Source: Micromonospora gifhornensis
GTDB lineage: Bacteria > Actinomycetota > Actinomycetes > Mycobacteriales > Micromonosporaceae
Reading direction: 5' to 3'
Assembly: GCF_016863515.1 (NCBI RefSeq)
Contig: NZ_BOPA01000016.1
Location: 62,001 to 126,000 of the forward strand
Length of the DNA stretch: 64,000 bases
In this document: piece by piece, positions 9,398 to 17,102 of the stretch
Layout: each line of letters starts with the position of its first letter
How positions within the stretch are numbered: position 1 is the first letter of the stretch
The notes under the pieces: generated by a model
Told to the model about the DNA's origin: nothing
The model's database searches: none
What the model saw: only the letters and a program-made list of their open reading frames with translations
Position numbers and translations under genes: made by a program

Positions 9398-9610
9398 TCA
9401 GCTCGCGGTGCGTCGCCGCCGGACGGCGTACGGCAGCACGAACAGGTACAACCCGGTGAACAGGAGCAGGGCCAGCGGGGGTAGTGGCAGGTAGAAGAGC
9501 CATTCGGCGGGTTCCGCCTGGGCGGCGGCGACGAAGGCGACGATGACCGTCACCACGAAGATGATCGAGGTCCATCGGTGGGTCTGTCGGACGGTATTGT
9601 TCCAGCGCAC
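9398..9610 (-). CDS. Small two-helix membrane protein
   Basis: A 70-aa protein with two hydrophobic segments (about residues 14-32 and 39-62), an amphipathic start (MRWNNTVRQTHRW) and a basic C-terminus (VRRRRTAS). The GTG start at 9610 has GGAGG 5 bases upstream. I recognise it only as a small conserved-looking actinobacterial membrane protein and cannot assign a role. Confidence 0.7.
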   Translation of the reverse strand: MRWNNTVRQTHRWTSIIFVVTVIVAFVAAAQAEPAEWLFYLPLPPLALLLFTGLYLFVLPYAVRRRRTAS

Positions 9611-9775
9611 GGCGACCTCCAGCAGAGATGAGCTGCCCGGCCCGACGGGACGTGCCGGGCGGGATGTCCTGAAGGTCAGCTTGCTGTGCTGCGCCGCGGA
9701 GTGCTTCTCGATTCCTGACCGGTCGGCGGGCTACGCTCGGCCGCGACCGTCCACAACCCGCCCCCAAACGACCGT

Positions 9776-9781
9776 TAAGCT
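9776..9781 (+). promoter_or_regulatory. -10 element of leaderless peptidase gene
   Basis: TAAGCT ends 6 bases before the GTG at 9788 and no Shine-Dalgarno is present. This geometry fits a leaderless mRNA and decides the start codon. Confidence 0.55.
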
Positions 9782-9787
9782 GTGCGG

Positions 9788-10903
9788 GTGGGAATCGACG
9801 AACTCTACCCGCCGCAGCGACTGGTGGCCGCGCAACGCGCCATCGCCGCCGCCGGCCTGGACGCCCTGCTGCTCAGCCCCGGCTCCGACCTGCGCTACCT
9901 CACCGGCTACGACGCGCACGCCGGTGAGCGGCTGACCCTGCTGGTGCTGCCCGCCGAGGGCGAGCCGACCCTGATCGTGCCGACCCTGGAACGGCCTGCG
10001 GCCGAGGCGTCCCCGGCGCCGGCCACCGGCGTGCGCATCGTCGACCACACCGACGGCAGCGACCCGTACCCGCTGGTGACCGCGGCCCTCGACGGGGCTC
10101 TCGACGCGGTGGGACTGGCCGACCGGATGTGGGCCGAGCAGGTCCTCGCGCTGCGTGCGGTGTTGCCCGGTGCCCGGCAGCGGCTGGCCTCCGAGGTGCT
10201 GCGGGAGCTGCGGATCGTCAAGTCGCCCGCCGAGATCGCGGCGCTCGCCGAGGCCGGTGCGGCGATCGACGCGGTGCACGAGCGGATGGGCGAGTGGCTG
10301 CGGCCGGGGCGTACCGAGGTGGAGGTGGCCGCCGACATCGCCGCGGCGATCCGCGCCGCCGGGCACGTCACCGTCGACTTCGTGATAGTCGCCGCCGGCC
10401 CGAACGGGGCCAGCCCGCATCACGGCACCTCCGACCGGCCGATCGGGGTGGGTGAGCCGGTGGTGGTGGACATCGGCGGCACCATGCCCTCGGGCTACCG
10501 CTCCGACTGCACCCGTACCTATGTGGCCGGTGGCCCGGCGCCGGCCGAGTTCGTCGACTACTACGCGGTGCTGCGCGACGCGCAACACGCCGCCGTGGCC
10601 GCGGTCCGTCCGGGGGTGACCGCCGAGGCGGTCGACGCCGCGGCCCGCGAGCCGATCGCCGCCGCCGGATACGGCGCGGCCTTCCTGCACCGTACCGGGC
10701 ACGGCATCGGTCTGGACGGCCACGAGGAGCCGTACGTGGTGGCCGGCAACGACCGCCCGCTGGTCGCCGGGATGGCCTTCTCCGTGGAACCGGGCATCTA
10801 CCTCGCCGGGCGGCACGGCGCCCGCATCGAGGACATCGTCGTCTGCACGACCGACGGCGTACGTCGGCTCAACACCACCACCACGGAGCTGATCGAGCTA
10901 TGA
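9788..10903 (+). CDS. Xaa-Pro peptidase, M24 family
   Basis: The protein is about 371 aa. The N-terminal creatinase-like domain (LLSPGSDLRYLTGYDAHAGE) is followed by the pita-bread catalytic domain. All five metal ligands can be seen: Asp in VVDIGGT, Asp in SDCTRTY, His in GHGIGLDGHEEP, Glu in SVEPGIYL and Glu in ARIEDIV. It should be a cytosolic dinuclear-metal aminopeptidase or prolidase acting on X-Pro peptides. A GTG at 9782 is in frame but directly abuts the -10 box, so I prefer 9788. Its stop overlaps the acyl-CoA dehydrogenase start (ATGA). Confidence 0.88.
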   Translation: MGIDELYPPQRLVAAQRAIAAAGLDALLLSPGSDLRYLTGYDAHAGERLTLLVLPAEGEPTLIVPTLERPAAEASPAPATGVRIVDHTDGSDPYPLVTAALDGALDAVGLADRMWAEQVLALRAVLPGARQRLASEVLRELRIVKSPAEIAALAEAGAAIDAVHERMGEWLRPGRTEVEVAADIAAAIRAAGHVTVDFVIVAAGPNGASPHHGTSDRPIGVGEPVVVDIGGTMPSGYRSDCTRTYVAGGPAPAEFVDYYAVLRDAQHAAVAAVRPGVTAEAVDAAAREPIAAAGYGAAFLHRTGHGIGLDGHEEPYVVAGNDRPLVAGMAFSVEPGIYLAGRHGARIEDIVVCTTDGVRRLNTTTTELIEL

Positions 10904-12042
10904 CCGTCGAGCGGATCCTGCCCACCGACGAGGCCCACGACCTGCTGGAGCTGACCACCGAACTCGCCGACCGGGAGCTCGCACCCAGGGTCGTCGAGCA
11001 CGAGCAGCGTGGGGAGTTCCCCCGGGAGGTGCTGCGCACCCTGGGCCGCGCCGGGCTGCTGGGGCTGCCGTACCCCGAGGAGTACGGCGGCGCGGCCCAG
11101 CCCTACGAGGTCTACCTGCAGGTGCTGGAGATCCTGGCCGGGCGCTGGCTCACCGTCGCCGAGGCGGTGAGCGTGCACACCCTGTCCTGCTACCCGGTGG
11201 CCGCGTTCGGCACCGACGAGCAGCGCAGCCTGCTGCCGGACATGATCGGTGGCGAGTTGCTGGGCGCGTACTGCCTCTCCGAGCCCCAGGGTGGCTCGGA
11301 CGCCGCGGCGCTGACCACGAAGGCGGTCCGCGACGGCGACGACTACGTCGTCACCGGCACCAAGGCCTGGATCACCCACGCCCACACGGCCGACTTCTAC
11401 AACATCTTCTGCCGCACCGGCGGGCCCGGCCCGAAGGGCATCTCCTGCCTGCTCGCCGACCGGGCGACGCCGGGGATCACGCCGCAGACCGCCGAGCGCA
11501 CCATGGGGCTGCGTTCCTCACCGGTGGCGCAGCTGGTCTTCGACGACGCCCGGGTGCCCGCCGACCGGCTGATCGGCGGGGAGGGCAAGGGCTTCACCAT
11601 CGCCATGGCCGCGTTGGACTCCGGTCGACTCGGCATCGCCGCCTGCGCGGTGGGGCTGGCCCAGGCGGCGTTGGACTACGCGGTGACCTACGCCCGCGAG
11701 CGTCAGCAGTTCGGCCGCGCCATCATCGAGTTCCAGGGGCTCGGGTTCACCCTGGCCGACATGGCCACCCAGATCTCCGCCGCCCGGGCGTTGACGTTGG
11801 CCGCGGCGCGGCTGCGCGACGCCGGCCGGCCGTACTCGATCGAGGCGGCCAAGGCGAAGCTGTTCGCCACCGACGTGGCGATGCGGGTGACCACCGACGC
11901 GGTGCAGGTGCTCGGCGGCGCCGGCTACGTGGCCGATCATCCGGTGGAGCGTTACTTCCGGGAGGCGAAGGTGTTGCAGATCGTCGAGGGCACCAACCAG
12001 ATCCAGCGGATGGTGATTTCCCGGGCGTTGGCGAAGGGCTGA
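10900..12042 (+). CDS. Acyl-CoA dehydrogenase
   Basis: The protein (380 aa) is the standard length for the family. The FAD-binding signature AYCLSEPQGGSDAAAL, the substrate motif RQQFGRAIIEFQ and the C-terminal REAKVLQIVEGTNQIQR are all present; the Glu of VEGTN is the usual catalytic base. It should oxidise a short-chain or branched acyl-CoA to the enoyl-CoA. The start overlaps the peptidase stop as ATGA, so the two are co-translated. An Lrp-type regulator follows, which hints at amino-acid-derived acyl-CoA substrates. Confidence 0.9.
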   Translation: MTVERILPTDEAHDLLELTTELADRELAPRVVEHEQRGEFPREVLRTLGRAGLLGLPYPEEYGGAAQPYEVYLQVLEILAGRWLTVAEAVSVHTLSCYPVAAFGTDEQRSLLPDMIGGELLGAYCLSEPQGGSDAAALTTKAVRDGDDYVVTGTKAWITHAHTADFYNIFCRTGGPGPKGISCLLADRATPGITPQTAERTMGLRSSPVAQLVFDDARVPADRLIGGEGKGFTIAMAALDSGRLGIAACAVGLAQAALDYAVTYARERQQFGRAIIEFQGLGFTLADMATQISAARALTLAAARLRDAGRPYSIEAAKAKLFATDVAMRVTTDAVQVLGGAGYVADHPVERYFREAKVLQIVEGTNQIQRMVISRALAKG

Positions 12043-12068
12043 ACGTCGCACATCGGGCGCTCAGCGGG

Positions 12069-12074
12069 TAGGTT
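12069..12074 (+). promoter_or_regulatory. -10 element of leaderless Lrp gene
   Basis: TAGGTT ends 7 bases before the GTG at 12082, with no ribosome-binding sequence between. This supports a leaderless transcript. Confidence 0.55.
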
Positions 12075-12081
12075 GCACGCC

Positions 12082-12579
12082 GTGGAGGAGATCGATCGGG
12101 CCATCGTCGCGGCACTGACCGTCGACGGTCGGCTGTCGTACACGGACCTCGCCGAGCGGGTCGGCCTGTCGGTCTCCGCGGTGCACCAGCGGGTACGTCG
12201 GCTGGAGCAGCGCGGTGTCATCAAGGGCTACGGCGCGAAAGTCTCCTTCGAGGCGCTCGACCTGCCACTTACCGCGTTCGTGGCGATCCGGCCCTTCGAC
12301 CCTTCGCAGCCCGACGACGCGCCGGAACGCCTGGCCCATCTGCCGGAGATCGACTCGTGCTACTCGGTCGCGGGTGAGGACTTCTACCTGCTGCTGGTGC
12401 GGGTGGCCGGGCCGGCGGACCTGGAGCGGGTGCTCCAGGAGATCCGGACCTCGGCGAACGTCACCACCCGCACGACAGTGGTGCTCTCCACCCCGTACGA
12501 GCACCGTCCGCCGAAGCTCGCGCTGCCGGCGGAGCAGCCTCGGCCGCGTGGTGTCGCCGCCGAGCCGTCCGGCGGTTAG
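12082..12579 (+). CDS. Lrp/AsnC-family transcriptional regulator
   Basis: A 165-aa protein with an N-terminal helix-turn-helix (LTVDGRLSYTDLAERVGLSV) and a C-terminal ligand-binding/dimerisation domain (LTAFVAIRPF to TTVVLSTPYEHR). A low-complexity Pro/Arg tail of about 20 residues follows. The GTG at 12082 is chosen over an in-frame TTG at 12073, which lies inside the -10 hexamer. Such regulators sense amino acids. Neighbouring genes encode a peptidase and an acyl-CoA dehydrogenase, plausible targets. Confidence 0.85.
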   Translation: MEEIDRAIVAALTVDGRLSYTDLAERVGLSVSAVHQRVRRLEQRGVIKGYGAKVSFEALDLPLTAFVAIRPFDPSQPDDAPERLAHLPEIDSCYSVAGEDFYLLLVRVAGPADLERVLQEIRTSANVTTRTTVVLSTPYEHRPPKLALPAEQPRPRGVAAEPSGG

Positions 12580-12884
12580 CCGAGCGGCCCGCCCTGACCA
12601 GGCGTTTCGGGATGGCGTCTGGTGAGGGCTGAGGGGAATGCGTGGAATGCGACGAGATGATCAAGAACATCCGACCCCGGTGCGGTGAACTTCCGGGATA
12701 CGGAGCTAGGATCCATCCCTGATTCTGCGGAAGTGAGACCCGATCGTGAGCGGCGCGAGCCAGTACGCGCGCTGTTCCCTGGTGGTGCCGCGGCACCGGG
12801 TCGCTCGGGGTGTCGTCAAGGGGAGGATGAGATGTTCCGACCGGCACGGTCGCGGTTCAGCCACACAGGGTCCGGTGCCCGCTC
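12580..12884 (+). other. Intergenic leader before the surface-polymer operon
   Basis: No gene is convincing in these 305 bases. There is a tandem 9-mer, GGAATGCGT/GGAATGCGA (12635-12652), a TAGGAT -10-like hexamer (12707-12712) and a 14-base palindrome GGTGCCGCGGCACC (12784-12797). If TAGGAT is used, the mRNA has an untranslated leader of roughly 165 bases before the ATG at 12885. Confidence 0.4.
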
Positions 12885-14339
12885 ATGACACGCATCCTCG
12901 TACGTGCCGGCAAACATCCGGCGACAGTGCTGTCCCACGAGCAGAGTCTGGCCACCTCCCGACTCGGGGTGTTCGGGTCGAACTCCGGCAACATGCTCTT
13001 CTACAGCGCGGTCTTCCGGGCGCTGAGCGTGCCCGACGCCGAGCTGGTCGCCAACTCGTACGTGCACGAACGTCCGGTTCACCTGGGCCGGTACATCGCG
13101 CGGACGAACGAGGAGTTCGACCGGTTCGTGCTGCCGATGGCCAATTCGTACCGGGACACCTTCCTGCCGCACCTGGAACGACTCGCGAAGGTCATCGAGA
13201 AGCTGACCATCCCCGTCACCGTGGTCGGCATCGGCGCCCAGCTGCCGTACGGCACCGAGTTCGACTCGCTGCCCGACGAGTACAAGCGGATCGTCACCCG
13301 GTTCACCCGGGCCGTACTGGACCGCTCCGCCTCCATCGGCGTACGCGGTGAGTACACCGCGCGGATGCTGAAGTACCTCGGCTTCGGCGACGAGCACGTG
13401 CGGGTCATCGGCTGCCCGTCGATGTTCGGCAACGGGCCGCTCGGCCCGCTGGTGCGCAAGGTCGGGCACCTGCGCTACGACAGCCCGCTGGCCATCTCGT
13501 ACACCCCGAAGGTCAAGGGGGTGGACCGGCTGGTCGAGGCGAACACCGACCGCTACCCGAACAGCGTCATCGTGCCGCAGCAGCACCACCGCCTCGCCCT
13601 GATGCTCTGGGGTGAGAACCCGGCCAAGGTCGGCAACAAGCGGATGCCGATCCACACCGAGCATCCGCTGTACGAGAACGACCGGATGCGCTTCTTCGTG
13701 GACGCCTCGACCTGGGTCGAGTTCATGGCCGAGCAGCACTTCGCCTTCGGCACCCGCATCCACGGCAACGTCGCGGCGGTGCTGGCCGGTACGCCGGCGG
13801 TGGTGCTGGCCCACGACTCGCGCACCGTCGAGCTGGCCGAGTACCACGGCATCCCGTACCGCCTCTACGCCGACCTGCCGCCGGACGTCGACGCGCAGCG
13901 GCTCTACGAGGAGGCCGACTTCGACGCCTTCCTGCCGCGCCAGGTGCCGACCTTCGAGACCTACCTGCGCTTCCTGGAGCACAACGACCTCGAGCACGTG
14001 TTCCAGCCCGGCAAGGAGAACCCCGCCTACGACAAGGCGATCGCCTCCGCCAACTTCCCCGGGCCGGTGCACACGCTGATGGCCTCGGACGCCGTCGGGC
14101 GTCGCCAGGTCATGTCGCGGCTGCGCTGGCTGCGGCAGGGCCACGACGGTGACCTGGCCCGACCTGCCTACGACTTCGAACCCCCATTCCGCGAGCCCCG
14201 CGGATCCAAGTCACTCGAGGAGCGGGTAACCCAGTTGGAGAAGGAACTGAAGGTCCAGCAGACCTTCCTGGCGAGCTGGCGCGGCCGGGTCAGCCGGGTG
14301 CTGCGGATGAACGGCACGTCGACGGGCGCCCGCCGGTGA
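12885..14339 (+). CDS. Polysaccharide pyruvyl transferase family protein
   Basis: A 484-aa protein with the family's split nucleotide-sugar/PEP fold. TSRLGVFGSNSGNMLFYSAV is the N-terminal glycine-rich loop, VGIGAQLPYG the mid-strand, and FGTRIHGNVAAVLAGTPAVV the C-terminal GxRxHG signature. Family members add ketal-pyruvate to glycans, though several related proteins do other transfers. The last 50 residues form a coiled coil (EERVTQLEKELKVQQ), unusual for the family and a possible partner-binding tail. It overlaps the next gene by GTGA, so the pair is one operon, probably for a cell-surface polymer. Confidence 0.8.
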   Translation: MTRILVRAGKHPATVLSHEQSLATSRLGVFGSNSGNMLFYSAVFRALSVPDAELVANSYVHERPVHLGRYIARTNEEFDRFVLPMANSYRDTFLPHLERLAKVIEKLTIPVTVVGIGAQLPYGTEFDSLPDEYKRIVTRFTRAVLDRSASIGVRGEYTARMLKYLGFGDEHVRVIGCPSMFGNGPLGPLVRKVGHLRYDSPLAISYTPKVKGVDRLVEANTDRYPNSVIVPQQHHRLALMLWGENPAKVGNKRMPIHTEHPLYENDRMRFFVDASTWVEFMAEQHFAFGTRIHGNVAAVLAGTPAVVLAHDSRTVELAEYHGIPYRLYADLPPDVDAQRLYEEADFDAFLPRQVPTFETYLRFLEHNDLEHVFQPGKENPAYDKAIASANFPGPVHTLMASDAVGRRQVMSRLRWLRQGHDGDLARPAYDFEPPFREPRGSKSLEERVTQLEKELKVQQTFLASWRGRVSRVLRMNGTSTGARR

Positions 14340-16021
14340 ACGCCAAGTCCGGGTTGCGGGGGTGGCTGGCGGGCCGAATGCCCGCCCTGGCCGCCGAGGT
14401 GGCGGCGCTGGCCGCGCTGCTGCTGGCGGCGGTGGCGGACTCGCCGTGGTGGGCGCTGCCCCCGGCCCTGGTCGCGCTCGGCCTGCTCGGTTACCTGTGG
14501 CGCAACGCGCTGAGCGGCGGCCCGACCCCCTCCGGTTCGACACTCGTGATCCGCCTGCTCCTGCTGGCCTGCGCCTACCTGCTCGGCGTGGTGCACTCCG
14601 GCGCGGATCTGGTGCTGGCCCTGGGGGTCGGCGTGGCGGCGTTGGCGATTCTCGCCGAGCCGGCGGTGACGGCCACCTCCCGCTCGGTCTATCCGGTGTC
14701 GGCCAATCTGCGCGGCAGCGGTCTGCGGCCCAACCTGCGGCCCAACACCAGTCGGGCGGTGCTTGTCAACGGCGCTGCCGTGGTGGTGGCGCTGGTCTGC
14801 GCGTTCGCCGGCACCCTCGAGGTGATCTCGCTGGTGGTGTCGGTCGCCGCGCTCGCCCTGATCGCGTTCACCGGCTGGCAGGCGGTGACCCGGGTACGGG
14901 CCCGGCACGCCAGCGAGACGCGGTTGAATGCGGCGCTGGCCGCGTACGAGCCGGTCTTCCTGCTGCACTGGGAGGCGCCGGCCGGCACGGCCTACCAGGT
15001 CGGGATGTGGCTGCCCTACCTGGAGCGGCTGGGCAAGAAGTTCTTCGTGCTGGTGCGCTCCGAGGCCAACTTCAACGAGGTGCTGCGGATGACCACGGCG
15101 CCGGTGGTGCTGCGCTCGGGGTTGACCCAGATCGACGACGTGATCGTCCCGTCGCTGCGGGCGGCGTTCTACGTCAACACGGCGACGAAGAACAACCACC
15201 TCGTGCGGTACACGAACCTGACGCACATCCAGCTCAACCACGGTGACAGCGACAAGGTGCCGAGCCACAACCCGGTCTTCCGGATGTACGACAAGAACTT
15301 CGTCGCCGGTCAGGCCGCAGTGGACCGGTTCGCGGCCAACGGTGTGAGCATGCCGGCGGAGATGTTCAGCATCGTCGGGCGTCCGCAGGTGGAGAACGTC
15401 GCCATCGCCGCCGCGCCGATCGCCTCGTTGACCGCGCCGCGGGTGCTGTACGCCCCGACCTGGGCCGGCTTCTACGCCGACTCGAACTACTCGTCGCTGC
15501 TGGTGGGCTACGACATCGTCAAGGCGTTGGTGTCGCGGGGTTGCAGCATCGTGTTCCGGCCGCACCCGTACACGATGCGCTCGGCGGCGTTGACGCAGGA
15601 GTCGGAGCGGATCAAGGCGCTGCTCGCCGAGGACCGTCGCACGAGCGGCCGCAAGCACGTGTTCGGTGCCGAGGCCGAGACGAAGATGTCGGTGGTGGAC
15701 TGTTTCAACGCCTCGGACGCGATGGTGTCGGACGTGTCCAGTGTGGTCGCCGACTACCTGTACTCGGAGAAGCCGTTCGCGATGGTCGCGGTCTCCACGC
15801 CGGCGGAGCGGTTCACCGACGCCTTCCCGCTGGCCCGGGCGGCGTACGTGATCGACGCGCAAAGCGGCCGGGTGACAAACCTGGACCCGGTGCTGGACGA
15901 TCTGCTCGGCAGTGACCCGCTGGCGGCCACCCGGCACGACCTGAAGAAGTACTACCTCGGGGACATTCCGTCGGAGGGGTACGCGCAGCACTTCATCGAC
16001 GAGGCGAATCGTTACCTCTGA
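14336..16021 (+). CDS. CDP-glycerol glycerophosphotransferase with N-terminal membrane domain
   Basis: The protein (561 aa) has two parts. Residues 15-185 contain about six hydrophobic helices. From about residue 200 on it matches teichoic-acid glycerophosphotransferases: THIQLNHGDSDKVPS, RVLYAPTWAGFYAD, IVFRPHPYT, VVDCFNASDAMVSDVSSVV and the closing YLYSEKPFAMV. Such enzymes transfer glycerol-phosphate or ribitol-phosphate from CDP-donors to a growing polymer at the membrane. Start GTG at 14336 overlaps the pyruvyl-transferase stop. With that neighbour, a pyruvylated teichoic-acid-like polymer is a reasonable guess. Confidence 0.82.
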   Translation: MNAKSGLRGWLAGRMPALAAEVAALAALLLAAVADSPWWALPPALVALGLLGYLWRNALSGGPTPSGSTLVIRLLLLACAYLLGVVHSGADLVLALGVGVAALAILAEPAVTATSRSVYPVSANLRGSGLRPNLRPNTSRAVLVNGAAVVVALVCAFAGTLEVISLVVSVAALALIAFTGWQAVTRVRARHASETRLNAALAAYEPVFLLHWEAPAGTAYQVGMWLPYLERLGKKFFVLVRSEANFNEVLRMTTAPVVLRSGLTQIDDVIVPSLRAAFYVNTATKNNHLVRYTNLTHIQLNHGDSDKVPSHNPVFRMYDKNFVAGQAAVDRFAANGVSMPAEMFSIVGRPQVENVAIAAAPIASLTAPRVLYAPTWAGFYADSNYSSLLVGYDIVKALVSRGCSIVFRPHPYTMRSAALTQESERIKALLAEDRRTSGRKHVFGAEAETKMSVVDCFNASDAMVSDVSSVVADYLYSEKPFAMVAVSTPAERFTDAFPLARAAYVIDAQSGRVTNLDPVLDDLLGSDPLAATRHDLKKYYLGDIPSEGYAQHFIDEANRYL

Positions 16022-16028
16022 CCTGTCG

Positions 16029-16078
16029 CGGCGACTGGCTCCGCCTTCCGGCACCCGCCGGGGCGGAGCCAGTCGCCG
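16029..16078. terminator. Strong bidirectional terminator hairpin
   Basis: A perfect 17-bp stem (16029-16045 with 16062-16078) with a 16-base loop sits between two convergent genes, 7 bases after one stop and 9 before the other. It should terminate transcription from both sides. Confidence 0.85.
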
Positions 16079-16087
16079 TTTCGTGGC

Positions 16088-16699
16088 TCAGTGTCGGGCC
16101 GTCGTGGCGTCCACCGCGTCGACAGGCGGTGCGGGCGGGTGGTTCCAGCGCAGGATGACCCGGCGTCCGTGTTCGGTGCCGAGCAGGCTGAGGGTGGCGG
16201 TGTCCAGTCGCAGCAGTCCACCGGCCGACGGTGGCAGGCCGACCCACCGGGCACCCAGCACGCGCAGCGAGTGGGCGTGCCCGACGAGAGCGACGTGACC
16301 CTTGTCGAGCAGGGGATGGAGCCTGCTGAGCAGCCGGTCGACGCGTTCGCCGACCTCGCTGGGGGATTCCCCGCCCGGGCACCCGTCGGTCCAGACGCTC
16401 CAACCCGGCTGGTCTTCGTGGATCTCGGCGGTGGTCTGTCCCTCGTACTCGCCGTAGTTCCACTCCGCCAGGTCCTCGTCGGTGTCGGTGATGGTCAGGC
16501 CGGCCAGGTCGGCGGTGCGTACCGCCCGCAGTCGGGGACTGCTGAGCACCGCGACGAACCGTTCGGCGGCGAGGGCGGGACGCAGCGATCGGGCCTGCCG
16601 CTCGCCGTCGGGCGTCAGCCCCAGGTCGGTGTACGAGGTGTGCCGTCGTGCGGTGCTCCAGGTGGTGGCGCCGTGTCGGATGAGCGTGATCTGTCCCAT
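16088..16699 (-). CDS. Histidine phosphatase (phosphoglycerate-mutase-like)
   Basis: A 203-aa protein starting MGQITLIRHGATTWS; the RHG histidine is the phosphorylated catalytic residue. YTDLGLTPDGERQARSL, SSPRLRAVRTADL, the catalytic Glu in LAEWNYGEYEG and the second His in VALVGHAHSLRV complete the branch-1 pocket. It probably dephosphorylates a small sugar phosphate or metabolite. I chose the ATG at 16699; an in-frame TTG at 16711 adds four residues without support. Confidence 0.85.
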   Translation of the reverse strand: MGQITLIRHGATTWSTARRHTSYTDLGLTPDGERQARSLRPALAAERFVAVLSSPRLRAVRTADLAGLTITDTDEDLAEWNYGEYEGQTTAEIHEDQPGWSVWTDGCPGGESPSEVGERVDRLLSRLHPLLDKGHVALVGHAHSLRVLGARWVGLPPSAGGLLRLDTATLSLLGTEHGRRVILRWNHPPAPPVDAVDATTARH

Positions 16700-16779
16700 T
16701 GGCCCAGTCAACCAGTCCCCGTCTCCCGCCGACCACCTAGCATCCTAGGACGCCTTACGCGATGTGCCGCCCACCTCGG

Positions 16780-16804
16780 GTTTTCACCCGCGACACCCGG
16801 GGAC
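16780..16804 (+). promoter_or_regulatory. Possible SigB-type stress promoter of the CsbD gene
   Basis: GTTT (16780-16783), 15 bases, then GGGGAC (16799-16804) resembles the general-stress promoter pattern GTTT-N14-16-GGGTAT. CsbD proteins are typical general-stress products, which fits. It is a loose match. Confidence 0.35.
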
Positions 16805-16851
16805 ACCAACAACACGGGGCTTGGCCGTCCCGGCCGAGCAGAGGAGGCGAG

Positions 16852-17037
16852 ATGAGCTTCATCGACAAGGCGAAGAACAAGGTCGAGGAGATGAGCGGCA
16901 CCGCCAAGGAGCGCATCGGCGACATGGCCGACAACGAGCGCATGCGCGCCGAGGGCGCCGGCGAGCAGGCCGAGGCCCGCGCGCGACGGGCGGGCGAGGA
17001 CATGAAGAACAAGGCGAAGAACGCCTTCGACAGGTGA
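16852..17037 (+). CDS. CsbD-like small stress protein
   Basis: A 61-aa, highly charged, helix-rich protein (MSFIDKAKNKVEEMSGTAKE onward) of the CsbD family. These are abundant in stationary phase and under osmotic or general stress; the molecular role is unknown. GAGGAGG at 16841-16847 lies 4 bases before the ATG, which fixes the start. A strong hairpin terminator follows. Confidence 0.88.
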   Translation: MSFIDKAKNKVEEMSGTAKERIGDMADNERMRAEGAGEQAEARARRAGEDMKNKAKNAFDR

Positions 17038-17045
17038 CGAGCGAC

Positions 17046-17083
17046 GCGAAGGGGCCCCCGGACAATCCCGGGGGCCCCTTCGC
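17046..17083. terminator. Terminator hairpin between csbD-like gene and kamA
   Basis: A perfect 16-bp stem (17046-17061 with 17068-17083) with a 6-base loop lies between convergent genes. It ends the short CsbD transcript and can also serve kamA from the other side. Confidence 0.85.
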
Positions 17084-17102
17084 GGTACGTGCCGTCAGTG
17101 CG

